A DNA stretch of 64,000 nucleotides from Aporhodopirellula rubra (lineage in GTDB: Bacteria; Planctomycetota; Planctomycetia; Pirellulales; Pirellulaceae), in the NCBI RefSeq assembly GCF_014192335.1, contig NZ_JACHXU010000007.1, positions 164,422 through 228,421 on the forward strand. Direction: 5' to 3'. The translations under genes were made by a program, and so were the position numbers. The notes below the pieces were generated by a model. It had not been told where the DNA came from, made no database searches, and saw only the letters and a program-made list of their open reading frames with translations. Of the stretch, positions 19,884-28,497 are shown in pieces (the stretch's first letter is position 1; every line of letters begins with the position of its first letter).

Positions 19884-20694
19884 GGTGTCAGGTACCGAAT
19901 TGGCAGCATAGGCAAGACAGCGTTACCCAGTTATCTTCAACGCAGATTGACGTGATGACCTCCAGGGAGCGAAGAGAATGGGTCGACCGAAGCGTGCTGA
20001 TGAGGCCGGTTGCATTTACCACATGCTCAACCGCGCCAATCGGCGAGACAAACTGTTCTTCAAGGACCAGGATTACGAAGCATTTGAACGTGTTCTCGGC
20101 GAAGCGGTCGCACGTCACAAGATTGACCTTTTTAGCTATTGCGTCATGCCCAATCACTGGCATCTTGTTGCAGCTCCACGTCTCGGCGGCGAGATGTCCC
20201 GGTTCGCCCAGTGGCTCACGTTGACTCACACGCAGCGGCATAACGCTCACTACGATACGGTTGGCTACGGGCACCTCTACCAAGGCCGATATAAATCCTT
20301 TCCGGTGCAGAATGACGAGCATTTTTTGACGGTTTGCCGATACGTCGAACGCAATGCCTACGCCGCCGAGTTGTGCGAAACGCCCGATGCATGGCGATTC
20401 GGAAGCTTGCACCGCTGGAAGCACGGCACGGCGAAGGAAAAGTCTTTGCTCTCGAAGTGGCCCATTGCCCGCCATCGGGACTGGATCCGATGCGTTACCA
20501 TGGCATTGAGCGACAAGGATACCAAGCGATTGCATTGGTCGAAAACACGCGGCTGTCCGTTCGGCGAGGAAACCTGGGTCGAGTCAGTCGCTAGACGTTT
20601 CGATCTCGAGATGACGATGAGGCCACGAGGTCGGCCACGGAAGTTTCCGAGCACGCACAAAACCACCTAACCTGCCAATTCGGTACCTGACACC
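19884..20694 (+). mobile_element. RAYT element bounded by perfect 23-bp inverted repeats
   Basis: The 23 bp at 19884-19906 (beginning GGTGTCAGGTACC) are an exact reverse complement of 20672-20694. They enclose a single transposase gene whose stop codon touches the right repeat. Left of the gene are about 70 bp with no recognised feature. No target duplication is obvious. This arrangement fits a REP-associated tyrosine transposase with its own palindromic partner sequences. Confidence 0.75.
19978..20670 (+). CDS. REP-associated tyrosine transposase (RAYT, Y1_Tnp/IS200-like HUH)
   Basis: A 230-residue HUH single-strand transposase. The metal-binding HUH motif is NHWHL (H60, H62), and the candidate catalytic tyrosine is Y122 in CRYVERNAYA, the usual RAYT position; the N-terminus MGRPKRADEAGCIYHMLNR is typical of the family. 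The C-terminus carries RPRGRPRK, an AT-hook-like basic motif often seen in RAYTs. The ATG at 19978 is preceded by GGGAGCGAAGAG, a usable ribosome binding site. RAYTs cut single-stranded REP hairpins and are linked to REP spread. No frameshift is seen and the motifs are intact, so it may be active. Confidence 0.9.
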   Translation: MGRPKRADEAGCIYHMLNRANRRDKLFFKDQDYEAFERVLGEAVARHKIDLFSYCVMPNHWHLVAAPRLGGEMSRFAQWLTLTHTQRHNAHYDTVGYGHLYQGRYKSFPVQNDEHFLTVCRYVERNAYAAELCETPDAWRFGSLHRWKHGTAKEKSLLSKWPIARHRDWIRCVTMALSDKDTKRLHWSKTRGCPFGEETWVESVARRFDLEMTMRPRGRPRKFPSTHKTT

Positions 20695-20827
20695 TTTCTT
20701 GCCAATCCTGAAAGATCGATCGGCTGAGTGTCACGCATGCCATCCATCCCCTGCCGCCTGCCAGGGGTGATTAGACGCCGGGACCAATAAACGCCCCGCT
20801 CACGACGCACGCGTTTCGCTGCTTTTG

Positions 20828-21052
20828 CTAGGGAGCAGCCACAATTGCTCGCGATGTTGTTTCCATAGCGACGATTGCCGACTCCGAATCGAGATCCTTT
20901 TTGAGTTCGGGGTGAGCGGTGAGGTACGCGGTCACTTCATCTTCGCTGGCGACGGGACCGCCCCCGTCACCACAGCCACAAATCAGCGAACTGAAAAGTA
21001 CAACAGTGGATAACGGAATCAGTCGCGATCGTAGACTTGAAAAAGGTTTCAT
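20828..21052 (-). CDS. Small lipoprotein downstream of DUF1559 pseudopilin
   Basis: A 74-residue protein. The chosen start (MKPFSSLRSRLIPL) gives a classic lipoprotein signal: basic n-region, hydrophobic core and lipobox LICG-C, followed by GDGGG. The longer frame back to 21181 adds a phenylalanine-rich stretch without merit. The mature part is short and acidic (ASEDEVTAYLTAHPELKKDLD). Small lipoproteins of this kind often follow DUF1559 genes in planctomycetes; their function is unknown. It lies 228 bp downstream of the pseudopilin gene on the same strand, past a strong hairpin. Confidence 0.7.
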   Translation of the reverse strand: MKPFSSLRSRLIPLSTVVLFSSLICGCGDGGGPVASEDEVTAYLTAHPELKKDLDSESAIVAMETTSRAIVAAP

Positions 21053-21137
21053 CAATTTGTTCACAGAGGAGACACGGAAAAAGAAAAACGAGATCAGTTG
21101 AGACAAAAATCTCAACACTGATAACTCATCCAACGAC

Positions 21138-21175
21138 GCACTTTTGCCGAATCGCGTGCAACACGGCAAAAGTGC
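21138..21175 (-). terminator. Strong hairpin between pseudopilin and lipoprotein genes
   Basis: Perfect 12-bp arms (GCACTTTTGCCG and CGGCAAAAGTGC) around a 14-nt loop, lying between the DUF1559 stop and the lipoprotein start. There is no clear T-run after it in the direction of transcription, so it may be an attenuator or an mRNA 3'-end stabiliser rather than a full terminator. Confidence 0.5.
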
Positions 21176-21280
21176 AAACACCGGTTTGGATCAATCATCA
21201 AACGCAACCGCTTCAACATGCAGAATAATTAGAACAACGATTCTGCAACACGAATCATTCAAAGCCGAAACGAGAACTGA

Positions 21281-22528
21281 TTAGAAGTCCGCTTCGATTG
21301 TTTCTTTGGATGCGGCGGTGCTTAGAGCACCCCACAAGCCGAACGGGCTTTTCGATCCGGGTGCAATCGGACCGCCATAGTAGACCTGCGAACTTGTCTC
21401 GTCGCCCGCTTCGATGGAGTCCGTGATGAACTTGACCGCACCGTCGCCCATCAAGATGTGGCAGCCACCTTGATGCCGACTTCCGGGAGGAGCAATCATC
21501 GCGTTGCCGTGATAATTTGCCCGTGGGCTGGTCCCTTTGGCGACACAAATTTCTTTGTTGGGAGCTAGGATCGCGTTCATCTGACCGTACATCGGACGTC
21601 CCGACGCCCACTTATAGCCTCGGCGTTGCTCAGCGTCGCCGACGTTCGTACCACTGGCCCAAAACTGCGGACGTTCAGGATCGATGAACGTACGGCACGA
21701 AAGCGCCTCGCCTGGCCCTCGGATTCCCTGTCCCGTACCACGACCACTTGCCGCTCCACCGATGTCGGCCTTCCCGTGGGTTCGTTTGTCTTGATCACCC
21801 AAGTCGGTTGGAATTTCACCCATGGCGATCGTGTTAGAGAGGCCGTCCAAGACGTCACGGAAATAGGAGTCCGCTCGAGCTTTGAACATTCCGCGGCAAG
21901 ACGCCCGAGCCAACTCAGATAGATTGTTCGGGCTGGTACGATTCCCATCTTCATCGGCGTACCCGTGATTGCAGATGTATGCCGAATCACCGGAGCAGGC
22001 GACATAGTTCGTGCGGCCCGCCGATGGCAAACCGGCACCGGGGTCACTAGGACAACGCAAACCGGGAACCTCCGTCAGCCACGGTTCATAACGACTGATC
22101 TGATGGTGGCTCAAATTGGCCTGCGGGTTACCGCCCATGGGTTGATGGATGTTCCCATTCTGATCTTGGAGCGGATTCGAGATTTGCTCCCAAAGGGCTT
22201 GCTGCTCCATGAAGGGCATCAACCCTACGAGAATACTGAGTTCTTCACGGTTGTTAGAAGATGGCGCCGTTGTGCCACCGTTAATTGCACCAATCGCATT
22301 CGTTCCACCTTGCAACCGCGGTAGCTGGTCATAGGCGGAATGGTAGTTGTGAATCGCGAGGCCGAGTTGCTTGAAATTGTTACTACAACTCATTCTTCGA
22401 GCGGCTTCTCGAGCCGCCTGCACCGCGGGCAATAACAATCCGACGAGCACACCAATAATGGCAATGACGACCAATAGTTCCACCAAGGTGAAACCCTGGC
22501 GGACACGTGTTGTCTTGTGAAAACACAT
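21281..22528 (-). CDS. DUF1559 type II secretion-like pseudopilin
   Basis: A 415-residue protein with a type IV pilin-like N-terminus: short basic leader, then GFTLVELLVVIAIIGVLVGLLLPAVQAAREAARR, here cut by prepilin peptidase after the glycine. The DUF1559 body follows (CSNNFKQLGLAIHNYH), and the C-terminus has the H-X9-DG signature (HILMGDGAVKF). The start is taken at MCFHKTTRVRQ, which gives a normal short leader; the frame extends 36 residues further. This is one of the large planctomycete family of pseudopilin-like envelope proteins, whose individual roles are not known. It is divergent from the sigma factor gene and upstream of a small lipoprotein gene. Confidence 0.93.
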   Translation of the reverse strand: MCFHKTTRVRQGFTLVELLVVIAIIGVLVGLLLPAVQAAREAARRMSCSNNFKQLGLAIHNYHSAYDQLPRLQGGTNAIGAINGGTTAPSSNNREELSILVGLMPFMEQQALWEQISNPLQDQNGNIHQPMGGNPQANLSHHQISRYEPWLTEVPGLRCPSDPGAGLPSAGRTNYVACSGDSAYICNHGYADEDGNRTSPNNLSELARASCRGMFKARADSYFRDVLDGLSNTIAMGEIPTDLGDQDKRTHGKADIGGAASGRGTGQGIRGPGEALSCRTFIDPERPQFWASGTNVGDAEQRRGYKWASGRPMYGQMNAILAPNKEICVAKGTSPRANYHGNAMIAPPGSRHQGGCHILMGDGAVKFITDSIEAGDETSSQVYYGGPIAPGSKSPFGLWGALSTAASKETIEADF

Positions 22529-22863
22529 CAATAGCACTCCGAAGAAGCGAGGTGACGAAAAATCCAGAACGGGGCACTTTATCCCCGCACAACTTGTTTC
22601 CGTGGTAGATTGTCGCAGTGCCATGAATTCCCTCAAAAAGAATCGATTTCGTTAAATGCCCTCGAAATTGATTCAAATCATCAGAAATCGTGGCACGCTA
22701 TCGGCAAAGCCACTAAGTAAGAGCGACCGCGTGGCACTTCTTGTGATGAACATTGCTATCTGCCATCCGCGTTGGCAACAGCTTCATCTCGCCGAGATCA
22801 ACGCAGGCGGTATCAGATGAGTTTGCATGACTCGCCAATCGAAAAGGAGCAAGAGAATCCGCT
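22529..22863. other. Divergent intergenic region upstream of pseudopilin and ECF sigma genes
   Basis: 335 bp that must hold promoters for both directions. An octamer-like GTGGCAC occurs twice, at 22690 and 22731. AAAAGGAGCAAGAG lies about 14-25 bp before the GTG start of the sigma gene and may be its ribosome binding site. No confident -35/-10 pair or operator was identified. Confidence 0.4.
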
Positions 22864-23400
22864 GTGATCCCTTTAGACCCTCTCCAATCGAAATCCGAAA
22901 CGCTTGTGCAGTTGTTATCTGAACACCACGATCAACTGTATCGTTACATCCACTCGCTCGTCGGTACCTCGCACGACGCACGAGATGTTTTGCAAGAGAC
23001 ATCATTTGCACTCTACGAAAAGTTCGAAGTTTTCGATTCGAGCCGACCGTTCCTGCCGTGGGCATATAAGTTCGCATACATCCACGTACTTAAATGGCGT
23101 GAAAGTCAATCAAGGCAAATGCCACTTCTCAGTGGCGACGTCTTGGAACTCTTGGCGCAGGAGCGACAGACACAGGAAGTTGCGTTAAGTGAACGTCTGA
23201 CCCTGCTCGGCGAGTGCATGAGTCAGTTGCCCGAGAGCGATCTCGAACTCGTGCGATCGCGTTACCTCGAAGGCATCGCGCCCGATCTCATCGCAGAAAA
23301 GGTGAACGCAAGTCGACGCACCCTGTTCCGCGATCTGAAAAGAATCCGACATCTCTTAATGAATTGCATCGATAAAAAACTAGCGATGGATGAGTTTTGA
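22864..23400 (+). CDS. ECF-type RNA polymerase sigma factor (planctomycete/verrucomicrobial family)
   Basis: 178 residues with a GTG start. Sigma region 2 is visible as LYRYIHSLVGTSHDARDVLQETSFALYEKF and PFLPWAYKFAYIHVLKW; region 4 as LPESDLELVRSRYLEGI followed by the helix-turn-helix VNASRRTLFRDLKRIRHLL. This matches the short ECF family common in Planctomycetes and Verrucomicrobia. Its TGA overlaps the ATG of the next gene by one base (TGATG), so translation is probably coupled to the FecR-type gene that follows. It likely controls the downstream envelope operon, possibly itself included. Confidence 0.92.
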   Translation: MIPLDPLQSKSETLVQLLSEHHDQLYRYIHSLVGTSHDARDVLQETSFALYEKFEVFDSSRPFLPWAYKFAYIHVLKWRESQSRQMPLLSGDVLELLAQERQTQEVALSERLTLLGECMSQLPESDLELVRSRYLEGIAPDLIAEKVNASRRTLFRDLKRIRHLLMNCIDKKLAMDEF

Positions 23401-25139
23401 TGAGCCAGAACAACAACCCGCATACCTCACGTCCCCGGCTCGAAGAACTCGGGTCCGCTTTCATCGACCGAACGATCACGCAGGAAGAAATCGAGGAACT
23501 GGATTTCCTCCTTCGCGACGATTCGAGAAATCGGATTCTCTTTTTGCGGTACATGGATCTGCAATCGGAGATGGTGAACGTTCTCGTGCGAGACTCCGAC
23601 GAAAAGAACGCAAAGGCAGATTCAGTTTTCGATTGGGCGTCAACACTCGCCGAATACGCGGCATCGCGGCAAACGTCCTCTCAAACCCGAACGCACCAAT
23701 CGAAACGAGAAAGTGCTGTTGCAACACCTTGCCAGGGCAACCTAGCGCCTTGGATCGTATCGGTCGCGTCGGTAGCCGTGTCGCTCATGTTTGCGATTGC
23801 GTTCTACACCACGCAATCCGTTGAGAGCATCAAGAACGAACCTACGCTGGTCCAGCAAGTCGTTGCCAAGAAGACGGATCAAGATTTGGTCCGATTGTCA
23901 GACCTCGCGGGTGCCGAGCTTTTCAATGAGATGGCTCCGGCCAAAGGGTATTCGTTGCAATACCAGCATGAATATGCATTGGTAAATGGAATGATGTCGC
24001 TGATTTTTCCATGCGGCGCGGAAGTCATTTTAGAAGCACCGAGCGTGATCGAAATCACCGATCCGATGCAACTCTTGGTCAAAGCCGGTAAATGCAGCGT
24101 GCACGCACCCGACGGCGCCGAGGGCTTCCAAGTGATCACTCCTCAAACGGAAGTCACCGACCTCGGGACACGTTTTTCGGTTTCGGTCGACGAAGGCGGC
24201 AATACTGAGGTGCAGGTTATCGAAGGCGCCGCCGAGGTACGCCAACTCGACAAGAACGACTCGGAGAAGGTTCTTCTTAAGGAGAAACAAGCGAGCCGCT
24301 TCGACGGCGGAGAATCTTCTTCGGTTGACTTCACTCCCTCTCAATACCGCAGTCAACTGCCCGACCGGATTGTCGGATTTCATCTCGCGAACGAAAGTCA
24401 GGATTCAAAAGGGAAGCTCGAAAGCGTTTCCATTCAACACGCGGGTGTTCAGCGTCTCTACCACGTTGACGAGTTAATCGGCGTGGAGGTGATCCATTTT
24501 CGCGGAGGCAACAACACCAGCAATCTCTCAACACATATCGGCGTCAGCGCTGGCGAGGGAGATGCTCGGCGTGCAGCGTTGGAGACGGACGCCTTTCTCC
24601 ATACCGGCTTGATCAATCCCGGCGGCAGCCGCGAACCACTGACACAGGATCCCGTGATGAGTCACGCCGATGGCAAGGAACTCACACTGGGAATGGCGAT
24701 TCGATTTCGCGAACCTGTCGTCAATCGCCCCGGACCCGACGTCGTGTTTTTTGAGTTGCAATCGGCCATGAATCCTGTCGCAGGCGATGGTTTCCACGTC
24801 AGTCCGCTGAAGTTTCAACCTAATTTGCGATCGCATACAGTGATGCGTTACGACATCACGTTGAATTCACCGGAAGCGTGGGCACTCCCCGATTTCGAAC
24901 TGATGCAGTTCGACTCTCAGATCCAGTCACTCGATGATTTGCTCAACGGAACGTTTGAGATACGTAATCCCGCGATGTCATTTTGGGCGATCGCGGTGAG
25001 CATCGATTTCAGCGACCTCGGCTACGCCGACAACTCGATTGTCGAAGGCCTCTTCTTTCAAGATGTGATGGACGACGAACACTTCATCGACCCGGTCTTT
25101 ATTGCGGGACTTCCTTTTGAACAAGAGGAAGGCGAATGA
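23400..25139 (+). CDS. FecR-domain membrane regulator (putative anti-sigma partner)
   Basis: 579 residues from the ATG at 23400; a TTG one codon earlier is ignored. The N-terminal ~110 residues are cytoplasmic (RLEELGSAFIDRTITQEEIEELDFLLRDD), followed by one membrane segment near 120-140 (WIVSVASVAVSLMFAIAFY). The external part holds the FecR domain: LIFPCGAEVILEAPSVIEI, then FQVITPQTEVTDLGTRFSV and VIEGAAEV. The C-terminal 250 residues are a beta-rich domain that I do not recognise. FecR-type proteins commonly act as sigma regulators for the adjacent ECF factor. Its last four bases overlap the next start (ATGA), indicating one operon. Confidence 0.88.
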   Translation: MSQNNNPHTSRPRLEELGSAFIDRTITQEEIEELDFLLRDDSRNRILFLRYMDLQSEMVNVLVRDSDEKNAKADSVFDWASTLAEYAASRQTSSQTRTHQSKRESAVATPCQGNLAPWIVSVASVAVSLMFAIAFYTTQSVESIKNEPTLVQQVVAKKTDQDLVRLSDLAGAELFNEMAPAKGYSLQYQHEYALVNGMMSLIFPCGAEVILEAPSVIEITDPMQLLVKAGKCSVHAPDGAEGFQVITPQTEVTDLGTRFSVSVDEGGNTEVQVIEGAAEVRQLDKNDSEKVLLKEKQASRFDGGESSSVDFTPSQYRSQLPDRIVGFHLANESQDSKGKLESVSIQHAGVQRLYHVDELIGVEVIHFRGGNNTSNLSTHIGVSAGEGDARRAALETDAFLHTGLINPGGSREPLTQDPVMSHADGKELTLGMAIRFREPVVNRPGPDVVFFELQSAMNPVAGDGFHVSPLKFQPNLRSHTVMRYDITLNSPEAWALPDFELMQFDSQIQSLDDLLNGTFEIRNPAMSFWAIAVSIDFSDLGYADNSIVEGLFFQDVMDDEHFIDPVFIAGLPFEQEEGE

Positions 25140-28100
25140 ACGTGCGGAAACTGATTCCATTACTGATTCTAGGATGCTTCGCACCGGGTGCTCGTGGTCA
25201 AGACGTGTCGCCGGGTCACGCGAAATTCTTCGAAAATGAAGTGCGGCCGTTGCTGGCAAAGCGTTGCTATGAATGCCACAGCGATGCGAAGTCGAATGGC
25301 GAGCTTCGTCTCGACACGTTTGCGGATTTGATGCTCGGTGGCGAATCCGGTGACCCCGCGATTGTTCCCGGCAAGCCCGACGAAAGCATGCTGATTGATG
25401 CGATTAACTATGAATCGTTGGAGATGCCCCCTGGCGAAAAACTAACCGACCAGGAAATCCAAACGTTGACCCGCTGGGTTTCCATTGGAGCGCCGTGGCC
25501 GGGCGCAGACCCCAACGCCCCGCTACGCAAACGCGAACAATTTGACGACCAAGACCGTGCGTGGTGGGCAATTCAACCATTGAAGAAACCACGGGTCCCG
25601 GGTGTTGAGAGGAGTGGTTGGGCAATCAATCCGATCGATCATTTCATCGGCGACCGTATGCTGTCCGAAGGATTGTCGCCTGCCCGTGAAGCGACCAAAA
25701 CGGAACTCGTGCGTCGACTCTATCTTGACGTGACGGGATTGCCGCCTAGACCGGAACAAGTCACCGCTTTCCTCGATGACGATTCACTCGACGGGTACGC
25801 GAGACTCGTTGATTCACTGCTCGACTCGAAAGGGTATGGCGAACACGCCGCCCGGCAATGGCTCGACCTCGTCCGATACGCCGACAGCGACGGATATCGC
25901 GCGGACGGTTTTCGTCCTCAGGCGTGGCGTTACCGCGACTACGTCATTCGATCATTCAACGACGACAAACCCTACGACCGCTTCGTCCAAGAACAATTAG
26001 CGGGAGACGAAATGTTCCCCGGCGACCTCGACGCGCAGGTCGCACTGGGCTATTTGCGTCACTGGGTATACGAATGGAATATTCGCGACGCCCCGACGCA
26101 GTGGAATACGATCATCGAAGATCTCACGGACACGACCGCAGACGTGTTCATGGGGTTGGGACTGCAGTGCGCCAAGTGCCACAACCACAAATTCGATCCG
26201 TTACTGCAGCAAGACTACTTCCGCCTCCGCGCCTTCTTTGCCCCCATCATGCCCCGCGATATTTCCGTCGCCACCGCGGAAGAAATCGCTCGTCATGACG
26301 TCAAACAGAAGAGATGGGAAGAGAAAACAGCAACCATCCGCGAGCAAATTGCTGCGATTGAACAGCCTTATCGCGACAAGTATCGCGACATTGCCATCGA
26401 CCGCTTCCCCGAAGACATTCAAGCGATCGCGCGCACACCCGAAGATCAACGAACGGCCTACGAAGATCAACTGACTTATCTCGTTCAACGCCAAGTCCAG
26501 GCCGAACACGACCGCCTCAATTCGATCATCAAAGGAGATGACAAAGAGCGGTTGGTTGAACTGCGCCGAAAATTCAAAGCGTTCGACTCGCTGAAACCGA
26601 AACCGCTGCCGACGGCGATGTCCGTGACCGAGGTCATCAAACCGCCGCCACCGACGACGATCCCCAAGTTCAAAAACAAAACGATTGAACCAGGCGTCCC
26701 CACCATCATGGAAGCATCGCCGTTGCCGATCGTCGCGTCGCAGTCATTAACCACCAGCGGTCGCCGCACGACGTTAGCTCGATGGATCACCACGCCCGAA
26801 AACCCGTTAACCGCACGCGTTATCGCCAATCGCATTTGGCAAAGCCACTTCGGTCGTGGGCTAGCCGAAAACACCAGCGACTTTGGCATTCTCGGCGGCC
26901 CACCATCACACCCCGAACTACTCGATTGGCTCGCAACTGAGTTAATCAAAGACGACTGGAGTTTGAAGTCACTGCATCGCAAAATCTTGCTCTCGGCGAC
27001 CTATCGGCAATCGACGCAACACTCTGAATTCGCCACTTTCCATCAAATCGATCCCGCCAACGAATTCTATTGGCGGCACGACACATCACGCTTGAGTGCA
27101 GAGCAAATTCGAGATTCGTTGCTCCTCGTCTGTGGACGTTTGAAAGACCGCAACGGCGGAGGCAGCGTTCATGCGGATTCACCGTATCGGTCGATCTACA
27201 CTCGCCAAATGCGAAATTCACCCGATCAGTTGCTAAACAGCTTCGATCTGCCGCAGTTCTTTTCGAGCAACTCATCTCGCAATACGACGACGACGCCGAT
27301 CCAGTCACTGTTGCTGTTCAACAGCGACCAAATGCTGTCCTACGCGAGATCCTTGGCAGAACTCGTCTCGCGGCAATCGAGCGATTTGGAAACGCGAATC
27401 GCGATCGCGTGGCGACGCACCTTTGGCCGCGAGGCCACGCCCGACGAAATCAGATCGTCACTGGAGTTCATTGCCGGACAGACCTCTCACCTGCGTTCTC
27501 TCCAGAAGCAACGATCGGAACAAGAAGAAGATCAAACACTCATCGAGACTTCTAAATTGCCTTACCGCGATGGTCAGGCCGTCCGCTTTCAAATCGACGA
27601 TCCATCGTTGGTTTTGTCGATTCCCCATGCTCCCGAATTGAACCTCGGCGATTTCACAATCGAAACGTTCTTTCAATTGCGATCGATCGCTAACTCGGGA
27701 AGTGTTCGTTCGATCGTCAGCAAATGGAACGCGAAAAAGAATCCTGTTGGATGGAACTTTGGCGTCACGGGAAAGGGCTCCCGCCGCAAACCGCAAACGC
27801 TGGTCATGCACATGTTCGGCCAGTTACGAAGTGGCAAATTGGGTGAAGCTGCGGTCTTCTCGGACCAACATATCGCGTTGCATACTCCGTACTACGCATC
27901 GGCGAGTGTTCGACTGGCAACGGAAGACAAACCAGGCAAGGTCACGTTTTTCTTGAAGGACTTATCGAACGATGACGAACCGCTGCAAATCGCGGAGGTC
28001 GAACATCACATCAGCGAAGGCATCACCAACGAGGCTCCCGTCTCAATCGGTCGACGCAGCGACACCGGCGCAAGCCAATTTGACGGCTTAGTTGACGATG

Positions 28101-28345
28101 TGCGATTGGTCAGCCGAGCGATCCATGTGGATGAGATCCTGCAGACGGTGGAACGTGACATCCCTGGCGTGGTCGGGTACTGGCAATTCGAAGTCGACCC
28201 GGGCGTCCGTCGAAACAGCGTCAGCGACAAACATGGAATCACTGCGTCCGGCGAAGCCATCATCGACGACACGCCCGAAGAAGCGGCACTCGTCGATTTC
28301 TGCCACGCGTTACTCAATTCGAATGAGTTCTTATATGTGAATTAG
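25136..28345 (+). CDS. PSCyt1-DUF1549-DUF1553 protein with C-terminal LamG-like domain
   Basis: 1,069 residues with a signal peptide (MNVRKLIPLLILGCFAPGARG). A PSCyt1 cytochrome-c-like domain follows with the haem motif CYECH at 44-48 and ...EMPPGEKLT; then DUF1549 with a second CxxCH (CAKCHNHKFDP near 345), then DUF1553 (LTARVIANRIWQSHFGRGL, PSHPELLDWLA). About residues 818-1020 form a LamG/concanavalin-like domain (FTIETFFQLRSI, FDGLVDDVRLVSRAI), which sits inside the C-terminal portion before a short final DUF1553 tail (DFCHALLNSNEFLYVN). Function is unknown; these are secreted planctomycete proteins thought to act with DUF1501 partners, perhaps on polysaccharides. The family does not reliably predict redox activity. 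Confidence 0.9.
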   Translation: MNVRKLIPLLILGCFAPGARGQDVSPGHAKFFENEVRPLLAKRCYECHSDAKSNGELRLDTFADLMLGGESGDPAIVPGKPDESMLIDAINYESLEMPPGEKLTDQEIQTLTRWVSIGAPWPGADPNAPLRKREQFDDQDRAWWAIQPLKKPRVPGVERSGWAINPIDHFIGDRMLSEGLSPAREATKTELVRRLYLDVTGLPPRPEQVTAFLDDDSLDGYARLVDSLLDSKGYGEHAARQWLDLVRYADSDGYRADGFRPQAWRYRDYVIRSFNDDKPYDRFVQEQLAGDEMFPGDLDAQVALGYLRHWVYEWNIRDAPTQWNTIIEDLTDTTADVFMGLGLQCAKCHNHKFDPLLQQDYFRLRAFFAPIMPRDISVATAEEIARHDVKQKRWEEKTATIREQIAAIEQPYRDKYRDIAIDRFPEDIQAIARTPEDQRTAYEDQLTYLVQRQVQAEHDRLNSIIKGDDKERLVELRRKFKAFDSLKPKPLPTAMSVTEVIKPPPPTTIPKFKNKTIEPGVPTIMEASPLPIVASQSLTTSGRRTTLARWITTPENPLTARVIANRIWQSHFGRGLAENTSDFGILGGPPSHPELLDWLATELIKDDWSLKSLHRKILLSATYRQSTQHSEFATFHQIDPANEFYWRHDTSRLSAEQIRDSLLLVCGRLKDRNGGGSVHADSPYRSIYTRQMRNSPDQLLNSFDLPQFFSSNSSRNTTTTPIQSLLLFNSDQMLSYARSLAELVSRQSSDLETRIAIAWRRTFGREATPDEIRSSLEFIAGQTSHLRSLQKQRSEQEEDQTLIETSKLPYRDGQAVRFQIDDPSLVLSIPHAPELNLGDFTIETFFQLRSIANSGSVRSIVSKWNAKKNPVGWNFGVTGKGSRRKPQTLVMHMFGQLRSGKLGEAAVFSDQHIALHTPYYASASVRLATEDKPGKVTFFLKDLSNDDEPLQIAEVEHHISEGITNEAPVSIGRRSDTGASQFDGLVDDVRLVSRAIHVDEILQTVERDIPGVVGYWQFEVDPGVRRNSVSDKHGITASGEAIIDDTPEEAALVDFCHALLNSNEFLYVN

Positions 28346-28497
28346 GTTCTCTCGTCTAATCGGTCACGAGTTGGACCTCACCATGCGGTTCGCTCTGACA
28401 AGAGAAACGCATCCTCCAACCCTCCGAGCCAATCGATTGCAATCCTTTGGGCGAATATCGATTTCCCGCCTCCCTTCCCTCCCCACCTCAACGTGTC

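Noticed and set aside
19635-19955. 106-residue frame spanning the immunity gene end and the left RAYT flank
   Set aside because: Crosses the immunity gene in another frame and the transposon boundary, with basic low-complexity product.
22690-22704. TGGCACG-N4-CGGC resembling a sigma-54 promoter
   Set aside because: GG and GC spacing fits, but the TT of the -12 box is CG and it lies 160 bp from the gene. Judged chance.
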